A stretch of 64,000 nt of DNA from Holophagales bacterium (GTDB taxonomy: Bacteria > Acidobacteriota > Thermoanaerobaculia > Multivoradales > Multivoraceae), in contig VXSP01000013.1 of the NCBI GenBank assembly GCA_009837885.1, positions 1 through 64,000 of the forward strand. The letters run 5' to 3'. Below are positions 6,764 through 15,602 of the stretch, in pieces; position 1 is the stretch's first letter; each line of letters starts with the position of its first letter. The notes under the pieces are model-generated. The model was given only the letters and a program-made list of their open reading frames with translations. It did not search any database and was not told the DNA's origin. Made by a program: the position numbers and the translations under genes.

Positions 6764-9172
6764 TCAACCGTCGGCCAGCAGCTCCTGGCCGCGAGCCACC
6801 GCCTGTCGCTCTTCGGCGGGCCGGCCAAGCCGGTTGAGGATGTCGGCTAGCACGAAGTACCCGAGTGCGCCGTCCCGTCCCGTCGGCTCGAAATCGAGCC
6901 CCTTGCGGGCGATCGACTCGGCCTCTCCCAGGTCGCCGCCCTGGTCCATCAGTGCCTTTGCCAGGTGGAAGTAGCCGCGGGCGAAGTCTGGCGCCGCCTC
7001 GACCGCGTCCCTGTAAGCCTCGATCTCTTCGCGAGGCTGGTTCAGCCGGCCGTGGAGGCGGCCCAGGTTGAAGCGCGGACGGTGGTCGCGCGGCCGAAGT
7101 TCGGCCGCGCGCTCGTACGTCGCCACGGCTTCGAGCGGTTTGCCCGCCTCGTCGAGGAGGACGGCCAGGTTGTAGTGGGCCTCGCCGAGTTCGGGGTTTG
7201 AGGCGAGAGCCTGGCGAAACTTCGTTTCCGCCTCGCCTCTGCGGCCGAGAAGCGCCATGACTTCGCCCAGCTTGTTCGTGACGACCGGCGGCGGTTCGCG
7301 ACCCTCGGTTGCGGCCGCGAGGACCTCTTCGGCCTGGCTCAGCTCGCCCCGGTCAACGTGGATGCGGGCCAGGGCCATCGTCGCCTTCGAGTCCTGGCCG
7401 GCGACATCGAGCAGGCGCCGGTAGCCGACCATCGCCTCGTCGATCCGGCCCAGCTCGCCGTACGCGTTGGCCAACCCGAGCAGGGACTGCCGGTGCTCGG
7501 GGTCGAGCGCCAGCGCGCTCTGGAAGTGGCCGATCGCCGGTTCCGGGTCGCCGGCAAGGAGCGTGATCGTGCCCAGAAGCTGGTGCGCGTCGAGTAGCCC
7601 TTCGTCCTCGGACAGCGCGGCCCGCAGTTCGGCCGCGGCGGCCTCGTTATCGCCGCTGCCGAAGGCGCTCTGCGCCCGCATGATCGCGCGGTGGAGATGC
7701 GCCTTCGTCTTGGGGTCGGCGCGTGGCCCATCGGTTGAGCTTCGCTCGGCGGCGCCACGGCCGGCCAGGTACCCCAGGGCCCGCAACTGCGACAGCGCCT
7801 CTTCGTCCAGGTCGGGCTCGGGCGCCGCCTCGGGCGCCGCGCTGTCGAGTTCCGCCGCCAGCTCCAGGGCCGCGGCCCTCAGTTCCCGCGAGACGTCGCG
7901 CCGTTCGAGCAGGACGTTCGTCAACTCGTTCGGATCCTCCAGCAGCGCGTAGAGCTCCGGATCAGGCGTGTCGACGTACTTGTAGCCGGCCGTACGGAAT
8001 GAGCGAAGCGGCGCCCAGCCGTAGTGGTCGAGCGCGTAGAAGGACTCGGCGTAGACGCCACGTTCGGCGAGGGGATTCGGCAGTCCCTGCATATCCGGGA
8101 GCAGACTCCGGCCCTGGGCCGCGCCAGCTCCGCCGAGGTCCAGAAGCTCGATCAGGGTCGGCGAGATGTCGACGTGGCTCACGGCGTCATCGACGACCCG
8201 GCCCGCCTCGACGCCGCCGGGTAGCCGGACGATGAGCGGCACGTGGACCGTGGAGTCGTAGACGAAGAAGCCGTGGTAGCTCTCGCCGTGGTCGCCGAGT
8301 CCCTCGCCGTGGTCCGACGTCAGCACGACGACCAACTCGTCGAACAGGCCACGCTCCTCGAGCGCGGCGCGAAACTCGCCGATCAGAGAGTCCGTGTACG
8401 CCACCTCGCCATCGTAGGGTCGCCCCTCGTACTCGGACCGGAAGGGTTCGGGTGGCTCGTACGGATCGTGCGGATCGAACAGGTGCAACCACATGAAGAA
8501 GGGCGGCTGCCCTGTCGCGCCGCCGGCTTCGTCGGCGCGGCCGGCGGAAAGGCCGGCTTCATCGAGCCACTCCAGCGCGTGCCCGATCGTCTCCGGACCG
8601 GCCCGCTGGACCGAGCCCAGGTTGGCGCCTGCCATCGCGTCGAGGTCGAAGTCGTCGACGTAGGTGTCGAAGCCGCGGGCGATCCCCCAGCGCGCGTCGA
8701 GCACGAAGGCGCTGACGAAACCACCGGTTCGATAGCCCGCGTCCCGGAACCGCTCGGCGATGGTCACGAGCTCGGGCGCCAGCACGTAGCCGACGTTCTC
8801 CCGCACCCCATGGGACGGCGGATAGAGCCCGGTCATGATCGAACTGTGGGCCGGCAACGTGAAGGGCACCGTCGACGACGCGTTGGCGAAGCGGACGCCC
8901 TCCGCCGCCAGACGGTCGAGGTGCGGCGTCGCGACGCGGTCCGAGCCGTAGCTCGACAGCCGGTCGGCCCGCAGCGTGTCGATCGTGATCAGGATGACCG
9001 AGGGCTGCTCCGTCGACGCTCTGCCCAGCAGGTGCTCGACGTCCGCCTGGACCGGCGACGGCGCCGCGTCCTCCGGCTCCGGTCCGCAGCCGGCAAGGAC
9101 CAGCGCCAGCGCGCACGCCGGCACGAGGACCCGGAGGGCCGCGCTACAGCCAGCGGCGGACGCGCTTCGCAT
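6764..9172 (-). CDS. Sulfatase-superfamily lipoprotein with C-terminal TPR repeats
   Basis: 802 residues. Lipoprotein signal with lipobox LAGC (Cys29). Residues about 57-430 are an alkaline-phosphatase/sulfatase-superfamily domain: metal aspartate in ILITIDTLRADRL, RGFDTYVDDF, and the second metal cluster VLTSDHGEGLGDHGE. At the nucleophile position, where sulfatases have C/S-x-P-x-R, it has TLPAH (Thr105), so formylglycine formation is not expected; a phosphodiesterase or phosphotransferase activity is possible. Residues about 480-800 contain about seven TPR-like repeats (for example EAHYNLAVLLDEAGKPLEAV). The start overlaps the end of the upstream methyltransferase gene by 29 bp, so the two are co-transcribed. 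Confidence 0.88.
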   Translation of the reverse strand: MRSASAAGCSAALRVLVPACALALVLAGCGPEPEDAAPSPVQADVEHLLGRASTEQPSVILITIDTLRADRLSSYGSDRVATPHLDRLAAEGVRFANASSTVPFTLPAHSSIMTGLYPPSHGVRENVGYVLAPELVTIAERFRDAGYRTGGFVSAFVLDARWGIARGFDTYVDDFDLDAMAGANLGSVQRAGPETIGHALEWLDEAGLSAGRADEAGGATGQPPFFMWLHLFDPHDPYEPPEPFRSEYEGRPYDGEVAYTDSLIGEFRAALEERGLFDELVVVLTSDHGEGLGDHGESYHGFFVYDSTVHVPLIVRLPGGVEAGRVVDDAVSHVDISPTLIELLDLGGAGAAQGRSLLPDMQGLPNPLAERGVYAESFYALDHYGWAPLRSFRTAGYKYVDTPDPELYALLEDPNELTNVLLERRDVSRELRAAALELAAELDSAAPEAAPEPDLDEEALSQLRALGYLAGRGAAERSSTDGPRADPKTKAHLHRAIMRAQSAFGSGDNEAAAAELRAALSEDEGLLDAHQLLGTITLLAGDPEPAIGHFQSALALDPEHRQSLLGLANAYGELGRIDEAMVGYRRLLDVAGQDSKATMALARIHVDRGELSQAEEVLAAATEGREPPPVVTNKLGEVMALLGRRGEAETKFRQALASNPELGEAHYNLAVLLDEAGKPLEAVATYERAAELRPRDHRPRFNLGRLHGRLNQPREEIEAYRDAVEAAPDFARGYFHLAKALMDQGGDLGEAESIARKGLDFEPTGRDGALGYFVLADILNRLGRPAEERQAVARGQELLADG

Positions 9173-9626
9173 AGTCCCGGTACTCGTCGCCGAACTTCCG
9201 CTCCAGGTAGGCCTCCTCCCGCAGGATCACGCCCCAGCGCAGCAGGAGCGCCAACGCCACGGCGAGGGCCACGAACCACCAACTGCCCCGCGCGAGTCCG
9301 AGACCCAGGAACGCCAGCACCATGCAGGTGTAGATCGGGTTGCGTGACCACCGGTAGGGCCCCCTGATGACGAGCTTCGCGGTTGGATGATGCACCGGCA
9401 GAGAGGAACCGCCGCGGACCATCGTCAGGGCCGACCACGTCAACAACGCGAAGCTGGCGACCACGACCGCCACGCCGGCGATCACCAGGGGTTGGTTGGT
9501 CCCGGCCGGCCAGAGCCGGAGCGGCAGCAACCAGGACAGCCCGAAGCCGAGGACAAGGCAGACCAGCACGAGCAACGGCGGCTCGAAGGCCGTCCGGGCC
9601 CGATCCGGTTCGCCACCAACTGCCAC
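9144..9626 (-). CDS. Isoprenylcysteine carboxyl methyltransferase-like membrane protein
   Basis: 160 residues, GTG start. Four to five hydrophobic helices, then the family signature RGPYRWSRNPIYTCM and the C-terminal EEAYLERKFGDEYRDYAKRV. The family (ICMT/PEMT-like) transfers methyl groups from S-adenosylmethionine to hydrophobic acceptors, but the substrates of bacterial members are mostly unknown. It overlaps the sulfatase-TPR lipoprotein gene by 29 bp, so both are likely made together; a shared lipid or envelope substrate is a reasonable guess but not shown. Confidence 0.88.
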   Translation of the reverse strand: MAVGGEPDRARTAFEPPLLVLVCLVLGFGLSWLLPLRLWPAGTNQPLVIAGVAVVVASFALLTWSALTMVRGGSSLPVHHPTAKLVIRGPYRWSRNPIYTCMVLAFLGLGLARGSWWFVALAVALALLLRWGVILREEAYLERKFGDEYRDYAKRVRRWL

Positions 9627-9643
9627 GATCGTTCCGTCTCTCC

Positions 9644-10558
9644 TCAGCCGGATCCGCGAAGCGCTCCCAGGGCGCGTATGTGCTCGGGTCCCAGGCCGCA
9701 GCAGCCGCCGACGATCTGGACGCCCGCGGCCACCCAGCCGCGCGCCTCCTCCAGCAGGTCAGCCGGATCGATCACGTCGACGAAGTTCCAGTTCGGCATC
9801 GTGAAGTAGCCCGACTCCGGGTACACGCCGACCGGTCCGTCCCAGCGCTCCTGGACCATCGCCACGGCTTCCGGAACGGCCGCGATCTCGGTGTGCATCA
9901 CGTGCACGATGGACGGTCCGAGCGGAATCAGCGTGTCGAGCAGTTCCTCGAAGGACTCGTCGGGCCAGTTGAACGGAGTGATCGCGCCCGTGTCCGGGTC
10001 CTTGCGGGCGCTGACCCCCAGCCAGACGGGCAACCCGGTCTCCCTGGCCGCCCTGAAGGCGATCAGGGCACGCTCGTGAAACTGCATCATTTCGAGCGCG
10101 ATCACGTCGACGCCGGCCTCGACCAGGAGGCCGCACTGCTCCCGGTAGGCCGCCATCTGCTCGTCGGCCGGCGGGTAGCCGCCCTGGATGTTGTTCGCCG
10201 GCATCGTCGACATCGATCCGGCCACCAGCACGCCGGGGCACCCGGCCCGCTCGCGCGCCTCGAGCGCCGCCTCAACCGCCCGCCGCACGATCAGCCCGAC
10301 CTTGTCGCCCAGGCCCGCGGCCTCGAGCAACGGACGGTGAGTCGCGAACGTGTTCGTGATGATCGCGTCGGCGCCGGCCCTGATGTAGTCCTCGTGAAGG
10401 TCCCGGATCGCGTCCTGGTGCTCCAGCGCCGCCGTGCCGCACCACGCCGCGGAATCCATCGGCACACCACGGCGCTCCAGCTCCGTACCGGTTCCGCCGT
10501 CGAGCAGGAGAATCTCCCCCCGATCCAGGCACCCGTGCCACTCCTCGACGATTCCCAT
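9644..10558 (-). CDS. Homocysteine S-methyltransferase family protein
   Basis: 304 residues from ATG at 10558, preceded by AGGAGG; the track start is seven codons earlier. TIM-barrel methyltransferase: LLLDGGTGTELERRG at the N-terminus, IITNTFATHRPLLEAA, and the zinc-binding GGCCGLGPEHIRALG at the C-terminus. The upstream zinc cysteine, normally in a G-[IV]-N-C context, appears as His in IVHVMHTEIAAV; whether it still binds zinc is untested. Expected role: methyl transfer to homocysteine or a similar thiol. It is divergent from an O-acetylhomoserine sulfhydrylase gene, which would supply homocysteine, so a methionine context is well supported. Confidence 0.9.
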   Translation of the reverse strand: MGIVEEWHGCLDRGEILLLDGGTGTELERRGVPMDSAAWCGTAALEHQDAIRDLHEDYIRAGADAIITNTFATHRPLLEAAGLGDKVGLIVRRAVEAALEARERAGCPGVLVAGSMSTMPANNIQGGYPPADEQMAAYREQCGLLVEAGVDVIALEMMQFHERALIAFRAARETGLPVWLGVSARKDPDTGAITPFNWPDESFEELLDTLIPLGPSIVHVMHTEIAAVPEAVAMVQERWDGPVGVYPESGYFTMPNWNFVDVIDPADLLEEARGWVAAGVQIVGGCCGLGPEHIRALGALRGSG

Positions 10559-10619
10559 CCAGCCTCCTCGGCACGTCACTCTGCCACATCCGCGACGCCG
10601 CTACAGCTACACTCACGCG

Positions 10620-11942
10620 ATGAGCAGCGACTGGTTCTACAAGTTCGACACCCTGTCCCTTCACGCCGGTCAACGGCCCGACCCGACCACCGGAGCGCGC
10701 GCCGTGCCGGTGTACAACTCGACGTCGTACGTGTTCCGGGACACGGACCACGCCGCCGGGCTGTTCAACCTGGAGGAGGCCGGGCACATCTACTCGCGCA
10801 TCTCCAATCCGACGGTCGCGGTCTTCGAGGAACGGATCGCCGCGCTCGAGGGCGGAGTCGGCGCGGTGGCCACCGCTTCCGGGCAGTCGGCGTTCCACCT
10901 GGCGGCGGCGACGATTCTCTCCGCCGGCGACCACGTCGTCTCCTCGGCGGCCATCTACGGCGGTACGCACAACCTGCTGAACCACACGCTGCGCCGGTTC
11001 GGCATCGAGACGACCTTCGTCGAACCGACCGAGCCCGCGAACTTCCGGCGCGCCGCCCGTCCGAACACCAAGCTGTTCTTCGGCGAGACGATCGGCAACC
11101 CGCGGATCGACGTCCTGGACATCCCCGCTGTCGCCACGATCGCCCACGAGATCGGCGTACCGTTGCTCATCGACAACACGTTCGGAACACCGTTCCTGTC
11201 GAGGCCGATCGATCTCGGCGCGGACCTTGTGATGCACTCGGCGACCAAGTTCATCGGCGGCCACGGCGTCACCCTGGGAGGCGTCCTGGTAGACAGCGGC
11301 AAGTTCGACTGGGCCGCCACCGGGCGCTTCCCGATCATGACCGAGCCCTGTCCGGGCTACCACGGCATCGCCTTCGCCGAGCACTACGGCCCGCCGGCCT
11401 TCATCCTCAAGGCGAGGCTCGAAGGACTGCGCGACTTCGGCGCCTGCCTCAACCCGCAGGCCGCGTTCTACCTGCTCCAGGGGCTGGAGACCCTGCCGCT
11501 CCGGGTCGCCCGCCATGTTGAGAACGCGCGGGCGGTCGCCGAGTTCCTCGAGCAGCACGAGGCGGTCGAGTGGGTGAGCTACCCCGACCTGCCCAGTCAC
11601 CCGCAGCATGACCTCGCCCGGAAGCTGCTGCCAAACGGCAGCGGCGCCCTGCTGACCTTCGGGATTCGGGGCGGACTCGAGGCCGGGATCGCCTTCATCG
11701 AGGGTCTTGAGCTCTGGTCGCACCTCGCCAACGTCGGCGACGCCAAGAGCCTGGTCATTCACCCGGCGAGCACGACGCACCAGCAGATGACTGCCGAAGA
11801 GCTCGCCGAGTCGGGCGTCACCCAGGAGATGGTGCGGCTGTCGGTCGGGCTCGAGGATCCCCAGGACCTCGTGGCCGATCTCGACCGGGCCCTGAAACGC
11901 TCGCAGAGACGGGCGCAGCGACCGCGGGCGGTGGCCTCCTGA
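10620..11942 (+). CDS. metY: O-acetylhomoserine sulfhydrylase (Cys/Met metabolism PLP enzyme)
   Basis: 440 residues from ATG at 10620 (MSSDWFYKFDTLSLHAGQ), which matches the family N-terminus; the longer track start is shadow. Hallmarks: YNSTSYVFRDTDHAA, YSRISNPTVAVFEERIAALE, phosphate-binding ASGQSAFHLA, the PLP lysine in LVMHSATKFIGGHG, and the C-terminal VRLSVGLEDPQDLVADLDRAL. Length and the SLHAGQ start fit MetY/Cys-Met lyases of the sulfhydrylase branch rather than MetB. It makes homocysteine from O-acetylhomoserine and sulfide. The homocysteine methyltransferase gene is divergent upstream; a hydrolase gene overlaps its stop. Confidence 0.93.
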   Translation: MSSDWFYKFDTLSLHAGQRPDPTTGARAVPVYNSTSYVFRDTDHAAGLFNLEEAGHIYSRISNPTVAVFEERIAALEGGVGAVATASGQSAFHLAAATILSAGDHVVSSAAIYGGTHNLLNHTLRRFGIETTFVEPTEPANFRRAARPNTKLFFGETIGNPRIDVLDIPAVATIAHEIGVPLLIDNTFGTPFLSRPIDLGADLVMHSATKFIGGHGVTLGGVLVDSGKFDWAATGRFPIMTEPCPGYHGIAFAEHYGPPAFILKARLEGLRDFGACLNPQAAFYLLQGLETLPLRVARHVENARAVAEFLEQHEAVEWVSYPDLPSHPQHDLARKLLPNGSGALLTFGIRGGLEAGIAFIEGLELWSHLANVGDAKSLVIHPASTTHQQMTAEELAESGVTQEMVRLSVGLEDPQDLVADLDRALKRSQRRAQRPRAVAS

Positions 11943-12778
11943 CCGAACTCGGGATCCAGGGCCGCAAGGCCTACTGCGGCACCGGCGGCTCCGCCTGGCG
12001 GGAAGGGCTACCCCTGGCGCTGCTGCTCCACGGCGCCGGCAGCGACCACACGGTATGGGCGCTGCAGGCCCGATCGCTGGCTCAACACGGCTGGAACGTC
12101 GCCGCGCCCGACCTGCCCGGCCACGGCGCGTCCGAGGACCTGGACGCCATCACGACGATCGCCGACTACGCCGCCTGGACCGTCGACTTCGCGGCAGCGG
12201 CGGCGGAGCTGGCGGGCAGCCGGGACATCGCGCTCGTCGGCCACTCGATGGGCGCCTGCATCGCGGTCGACGCGGCTTCCCGGCTGAACGGCCGCCTGAG
12301 CCGGCTGGCCCTGCTCGGCGCCGGCGAGACGCTCCGGGTCAATCCCGGCCTGCTGGCGGACACTCTGAAACGGCCGCTCGACGCCCATCGGTTCATCGCC
12401 GCCTTCGGACACGGTACCGGCGCCCACTTCGGCGGCGCCGAATCCCCCGGACTGTGGATGCTCGGGTCGACGATGGCGCTGCTCGACCGCTGCCTGCCGG
12501 AAGTGCTCCACCGCGACTTCGCCGCCTGCAACGAGTGGGAGGGAAGCGAGAGCGCAGCGGGCGTCACCTGCGCCACGCTGGTCGTGGCCGGCGCGAAGGA
12601 CAGGATGACGCCGCCGAGGGCCGGCCGCGCGCTCGCCGACCGCATCCGCGGCCCGCGTTCCGGGGGCGACAGGGGCGGCGCCGGTTTCGTGACCGTGGCG
12701 GACGCCGGCCACATGCTGATGGCCGAAGCGCCCGGCGCCGTCACCCGCTGCCTGCGGGGCTTCCTGGGCGCAAAGTAA
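11939..12778 (+). CDS. Alpha/beta hydrolase with probable CTG start
   Basis: The track shows only the last 176 residues because there is no in-frame ATG, GTG or TTG before the nucleophile elbow. In-frame translation back to 11939 gives about 279 residues with a complete fold: LALLLHGAGSDHTVWALQAR, AAPDLPGHGASEDLD, the nucleophile in LVGHSMGACIAV, an acid residue near VAGAKDRMTPPRAG and His in ADAGHMLMAEAP. The only plausible initiator is CTG at 11939, which overlaps the metY stop as CTGA. Coupling with metY is clear. Such hydrolases next to MetY could be homoserine acyl-transfer or unrelated esterases; the substrate is unknown. Confidence 0.8.
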   Translation: MTELGIQGRKAYCGTGGSAWREGLPLALLLHGAGSDHTVWALQARSLAQHGWNVAAPDLPGHGASEDLDAITTIADYAAWTVDFAAAAAELAGSRDIALVGHSMGACIAVDAASRLNGRLSRLALLGAGETLRVNPGLLADTLKRPLDAHRFIAAFGHGTGAHFGGAESPGLWMLGSTMALLDRCLPEVLHRDFAACNEWEGSESAAGVTCATLVVAGAKDRMTPPRAGRALADRIRGPRSGGDRGGAGFVTVADAGHMLMAEAPGAVTRCLRGFLGAK

Positions 12779-12817
12779 CGCGGCGGGAGATTCGGAGGCC
12801 GGCGCCGCGCGCCGGAT

Positions 12818-12844
12818 GCCGGCGGGGACGCCGGCGCACCCAGT
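12818..12844 (+). repeat. Dispersed palindromic repeat, copy 1
   Basis: Core GCCGGCGGGGACGCCGGC followed by GCACCCAGT. It lies between the convergent ends of the hydrolase and VWA genes. This copy lacks the 5' TTCG-loop hairpin module seen in other copies. Confidence 0.85.
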
Positions 12845-12865
12845 ATCGGCCGCGCCAGGGCCCCG

Positions 12866-14938
12866 TTACTGAGCCAGGCTCTCCGCGAGGCGCATCAGGG
12901 TCACTGCTTCGCGACGGTAGCCGTACCGGTCGTCGCCGGTGTTGGCCACGGCGAGCGCGACCGCGTCGCTCCAGGTCCAGTCGCCGGTGTAGGCGCCATC
13001 CCGCAGGAGCTGGGCGAAACCGGCAACCGCGGCCGCGAAGCGCTGGTCGGTGCCGGCACCGCCCACGTCGGGAGCGATCGGCAGTTCGATGAGTTCGCTC
13101 GACTCCTCTCCCGGCTCCTTGTACCGGAGCCGCAGGAAGGCGAGTTCCCGGGAACCTGCCCGGCTCTCCGCGGCCGCCGGCGGCTCGGCCGCGCGGCCGG
13201 CGTAGCGCAGAGCGTCGTGCAGCACGGCCGGCGACCCCACCGGCGTCACCTCGTAGATCGCGGTGACCGCGTGCCCGGCGCCGATCTCGCCGGCGTCGAC
13301 CCGGTCGTTGTTGAAGTCCTCGCGCCGGAGGCCTCTGGTCTCATAACCGATCAGGCGATACTCGGCGACCGCGGCTGGATTGAACTCGACCTGGATCTTC
13401 ACGTCGTTGGCGATCGGGAACAAGGTGCCGGAAAGCTGGTCGACGAGCACCTTCTGCGCCTCCGCGAGCGTGTCGATGTAGGCCGCCTGACCGTTGCCGT
13501 TCTGGGCCAGCGCCTGCATCGTCGCGTCATCCAGGTTGCCGCGGCCGAAGCCGAGGACGGACAGGTAGATGCCGCTGTCACGTTGACGGGTAATGAAGCC
13601 CTCGAGTTGCTCCGGGTCCGAGATGCCGACGTTGAAGTCGCCATCCGTGGCCAGGATGACCCTCGTGACTTCGCCGTCGGCGGCCATGCCCGCGGCGGTC
13701 TGGTAGGCCAACTGGATGCCCGCCGCCCCGGCCGTCGAACCGCTCGCATGGAGACGGTCGAGCGCCGCCAGGATCGTCCCGCGATCGCTCGACGCCGTGG
13801 CGTCCAGCGTCAGGCCGGCGCTACCCGCGTAGGTGACGATCGCCACCTCGTCCGCCGGGTTCAACTGGCCGAGCATCAGGCGGAAAGACTGCACGAGAAG
13901 CGGCAGCTTGTTCGGCTGATTCATCGAACCCGAAGTGTCGATCAGGAAGACCAGGTTGAGCGGCGGCCGGTCGTCCGTCGCCGGCTGCCGGCCCTGGATC
14001 CCGATCTGCATCAGCAGCGTGTCCGGGTTCCACGGCGTCTCGGACACGGTCACCGTCGGCCGGAACGGCGCGCCGCGTTCCCCCGGCGCCGGATACGCGT
14101 AGGGGAAGTAGTTGACCAGTTCCTCGATCCGCACCGACTCGGGCGCCGGCAGGTAGCCGTTCGTCAGCGACGACCGGACGACGGAGTAGCTGGCGGTGTC
14201 GACGTCGATGGAGAAGGTCGAGACGGGTTCTTCGCTCGCGACCCTCACCGGACTGGCATCTTCGTTGGCGAAGGCTTCTGTGTTGGGCCGCGGGACGAGC
14301 GTGGGGTCGGCGACCCACGCCGCAACGTACGATTCGGCGGCCACCGACTCTCGCTGGATCGACCTCCGGAGTTCCGCCGACCGTGCAGCGGGCGGAGGAG
14401 GCGGTTCGGCTGCCGGGAGCGGCGGCTCGGCGGCCAAGGGCGGCGGCGGCGGCGGCTCCGCCAACTCGAAGAACTCGATGCTCTGGTCCTCGGGCTGGCG
14501 GTCCAATGTGGCCGCCACTGCCTCCGCAGCTTCCTGGTCAGCCGGCAGCGCAGCTTCACGGCGAGACGCGACTGGTGCACTCTGGGGGACCGCCGGAAGC
14601 TCATGCGAGACACCGGTGTCAGCTATGAGGAACTCAGCGGGCGGCGGCGCGTCCCGGTTCACGATCCCCCATAGAGCTGCGAGGGCGACGGCGGCCGCAA
14701 CGCCGGCGGCAGCTAGGACAGGTCGAGAAGTCAGTGCGTTGAGCATGTGTCGTACTCCTTGTTCGATGCCCGCCCAGGTGCTGGCGCGGTCATCTGTACG
14801 ACGCTGCTCGGCGCCCGAGTCTTGGACGCGGTCAAAGAGTTCCTGGGCGCGAGCCAGGTTCGCCTTCCGCCTTTCGGTATCCGGCTCCGGCGTCGAACGC
14901 TCGAATGCGCGTTTCAGATCGTCGAGTGGATCGGTCAT
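12866..14938 (-). CDS. VWA-domain protein (YfbK-like) co-encoded with ECF sigma factor
   Basis: 690 residues from ATG at 14938, overlapping the sigma-factor stop (ATGA); the longer track ORF is shadow upstream of this. Order: cytoplasmic N-terminus of about 65 residues, one transmembrane helix (VLAAAGVAAAVALAALWG), a Pro/Glu/Ala-rich linker, a YfbK N-terminal region (ETPWNPDTLLMQIGIQ), a VWA domain with MIDAS motif NLVFLIDTSGSMNQ and ATDGDFNVGISD, then a C-terminal DUF3520-like part ending in RYGYRREAVTLMRLAESL. Topology puts the VWA domain outside the cytoplasm. The short N-terminus facing the cytoplasm could act on the sigma factor, which would make it an anti-sigma or sensor protein; that is inference. 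Confidence 0.88.
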   Translation of the reverse strand: MTDPLDDLKRAFERSTPEPDTERRKANLARAQELFDRVQDSGAEQRRTDDRASTWAGIEQGVRHMLNALTSRPVLAAAGVAAAVALAALWGIVNRDAPPPAEFLIADTGVSHELPAVPQSAPVASRREAALPADQEAAEAVAATLDRQPEDQSIEFFELAEPPPPPPLAAEPPLPAAEPPPPPAARSAELRRSIQRESVAAESYVAAWVADPTLVPRPNTEAFANEDASPVRVASEEPVSTFSIDVDTASYSVVRSSLTNGYLPAPESVRIEELVNYFPYAYPAPGERGAPFRPTVTVSETPWNPDTLLMQIGIQGRQPATDDRPPLNLVFLIDTSGSMNQPNKLPLLVQSFRLMLGQLNPADEVAIVTYAGSAGLTLDATASSDRGTILAALDRLHASGSTAGAAGIQLAYQTAAGMAADGEVTRVILATDGDFNVGISDPEQLEGFITRQRDSGIYLSVLGFGRGNLDDATMQALAQNGNGQAAYIDTLAEAQKVLVDQLSGTLFPIANDVKIQVEFNPAAVAEYRLIGYETRGLRREDFNNDRVDAGEIGAGHAVTAIYEVTPVGSPAVLHDALRYAGRAAEPPAAAESRAGSRELAFLRLRYKEPGEESSELIELPIAPDVGGAGTDQRFAAAVAGFAQLLRDGAYTGDWTWSDAVALAVANTGDDRYGYRREAVTLMRLAESLAQ

Positions 14939-15540
14939 CGTCCTGCTTCCTCTTGCCACATCGCCCGCAGCCGTTTCCGGACCTCCGACAGCCGCCAGCT
15001 CACGGTGCCTTCGGAGACACCGAGCACCTCGGCGGCTTGCGCATGGGTCATCTCGCCGTCGATCGTGAGCGCGACCGTGTCGCGCAGGTCGCCAGGCAAG
15101 GCGCCCATGGCCCACCGCAGCCAAGCGAGATCAGCGGCCGTGTCTCTCGCCGCCGCCCGGCGGTTCACTTCCCAGTCCCCCCAACCTTCCGCCGCCTTCG
15201 TCCGGCTGGAGTCCCGCCGTCGCCGATCATGCGCCGCGTTCACCGCGATCCGGTACAGCCAGGTCGTGAACCGTGCCTTGCCGCGGAAGCTCTTCAACTT
15301 CGCCGGCAGGGCGAAACAGATGTCCTGCGTCAGATCCTCCGCCTCCTCTCGCCGTCCCGTCAGCCGGAAGCAGAGCCGGAAGATTCGGTCGTAGTGAAGG
15401 TCGAGAAGCGCCGCGAAGGCCTCGCGGTCGCCTCCGGCGGCAGCCCGGACCAGATCCCCATCTCTCCTGGGCACGCTCGTCACCCTAGCGCCGGTGGAAG
15501 CCCACCTGGCCTCGAAGACATGCTGGACCGCTTCTGCCAT
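14935..15540 (-). CDS. ECF-type RNA polymerase sigma factor
   Basis: Up to 201 residues; an internal GTG (VTSVPRRDGD) could be the true start, removing 19 residues. Region 2: REAFAALLDLHYDRIFRLCFRL then AEDLTQDICFALPAKLKSF and FTTWLYRIAVNAAHDRRR. Region 4: LPGDLRDTVALTIDGEMTHA and AEVLGVSEGTVSWRLSEVRKRL. It directs RNA polymerase to a small regulon. Its stop overlaps the start of the VWA-protein gene, so the two are expressed as a unit; no zinc-binding anti-sigma gene is nearby. Confidence 0.94.
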   Translation of the reverse strand: MAEAVQHVFEARWASTGARVTSVPRRDGDLVRAAAGGDREAFAALLDLHYDRIFRLCFRLTGRREEAEDLTQDICFALPAKLKSFRGKARFTTWLYRIAVNAAHDRRRRDSSRTKAAEGWGDWEVNRRAAARDTAADLAWLRWAMGALPGDLRDTVALTIDGEMTHAQAAEVLGVSEGTVSWRLSEVRKRLRAMWQEEAGR

Positions 15541-15602
15541 CCCAACTCACCGGTATGACGCATGAGAACGCCGAATCCTTGGCGAAGCGGGGCGGGACTG
15601 TC

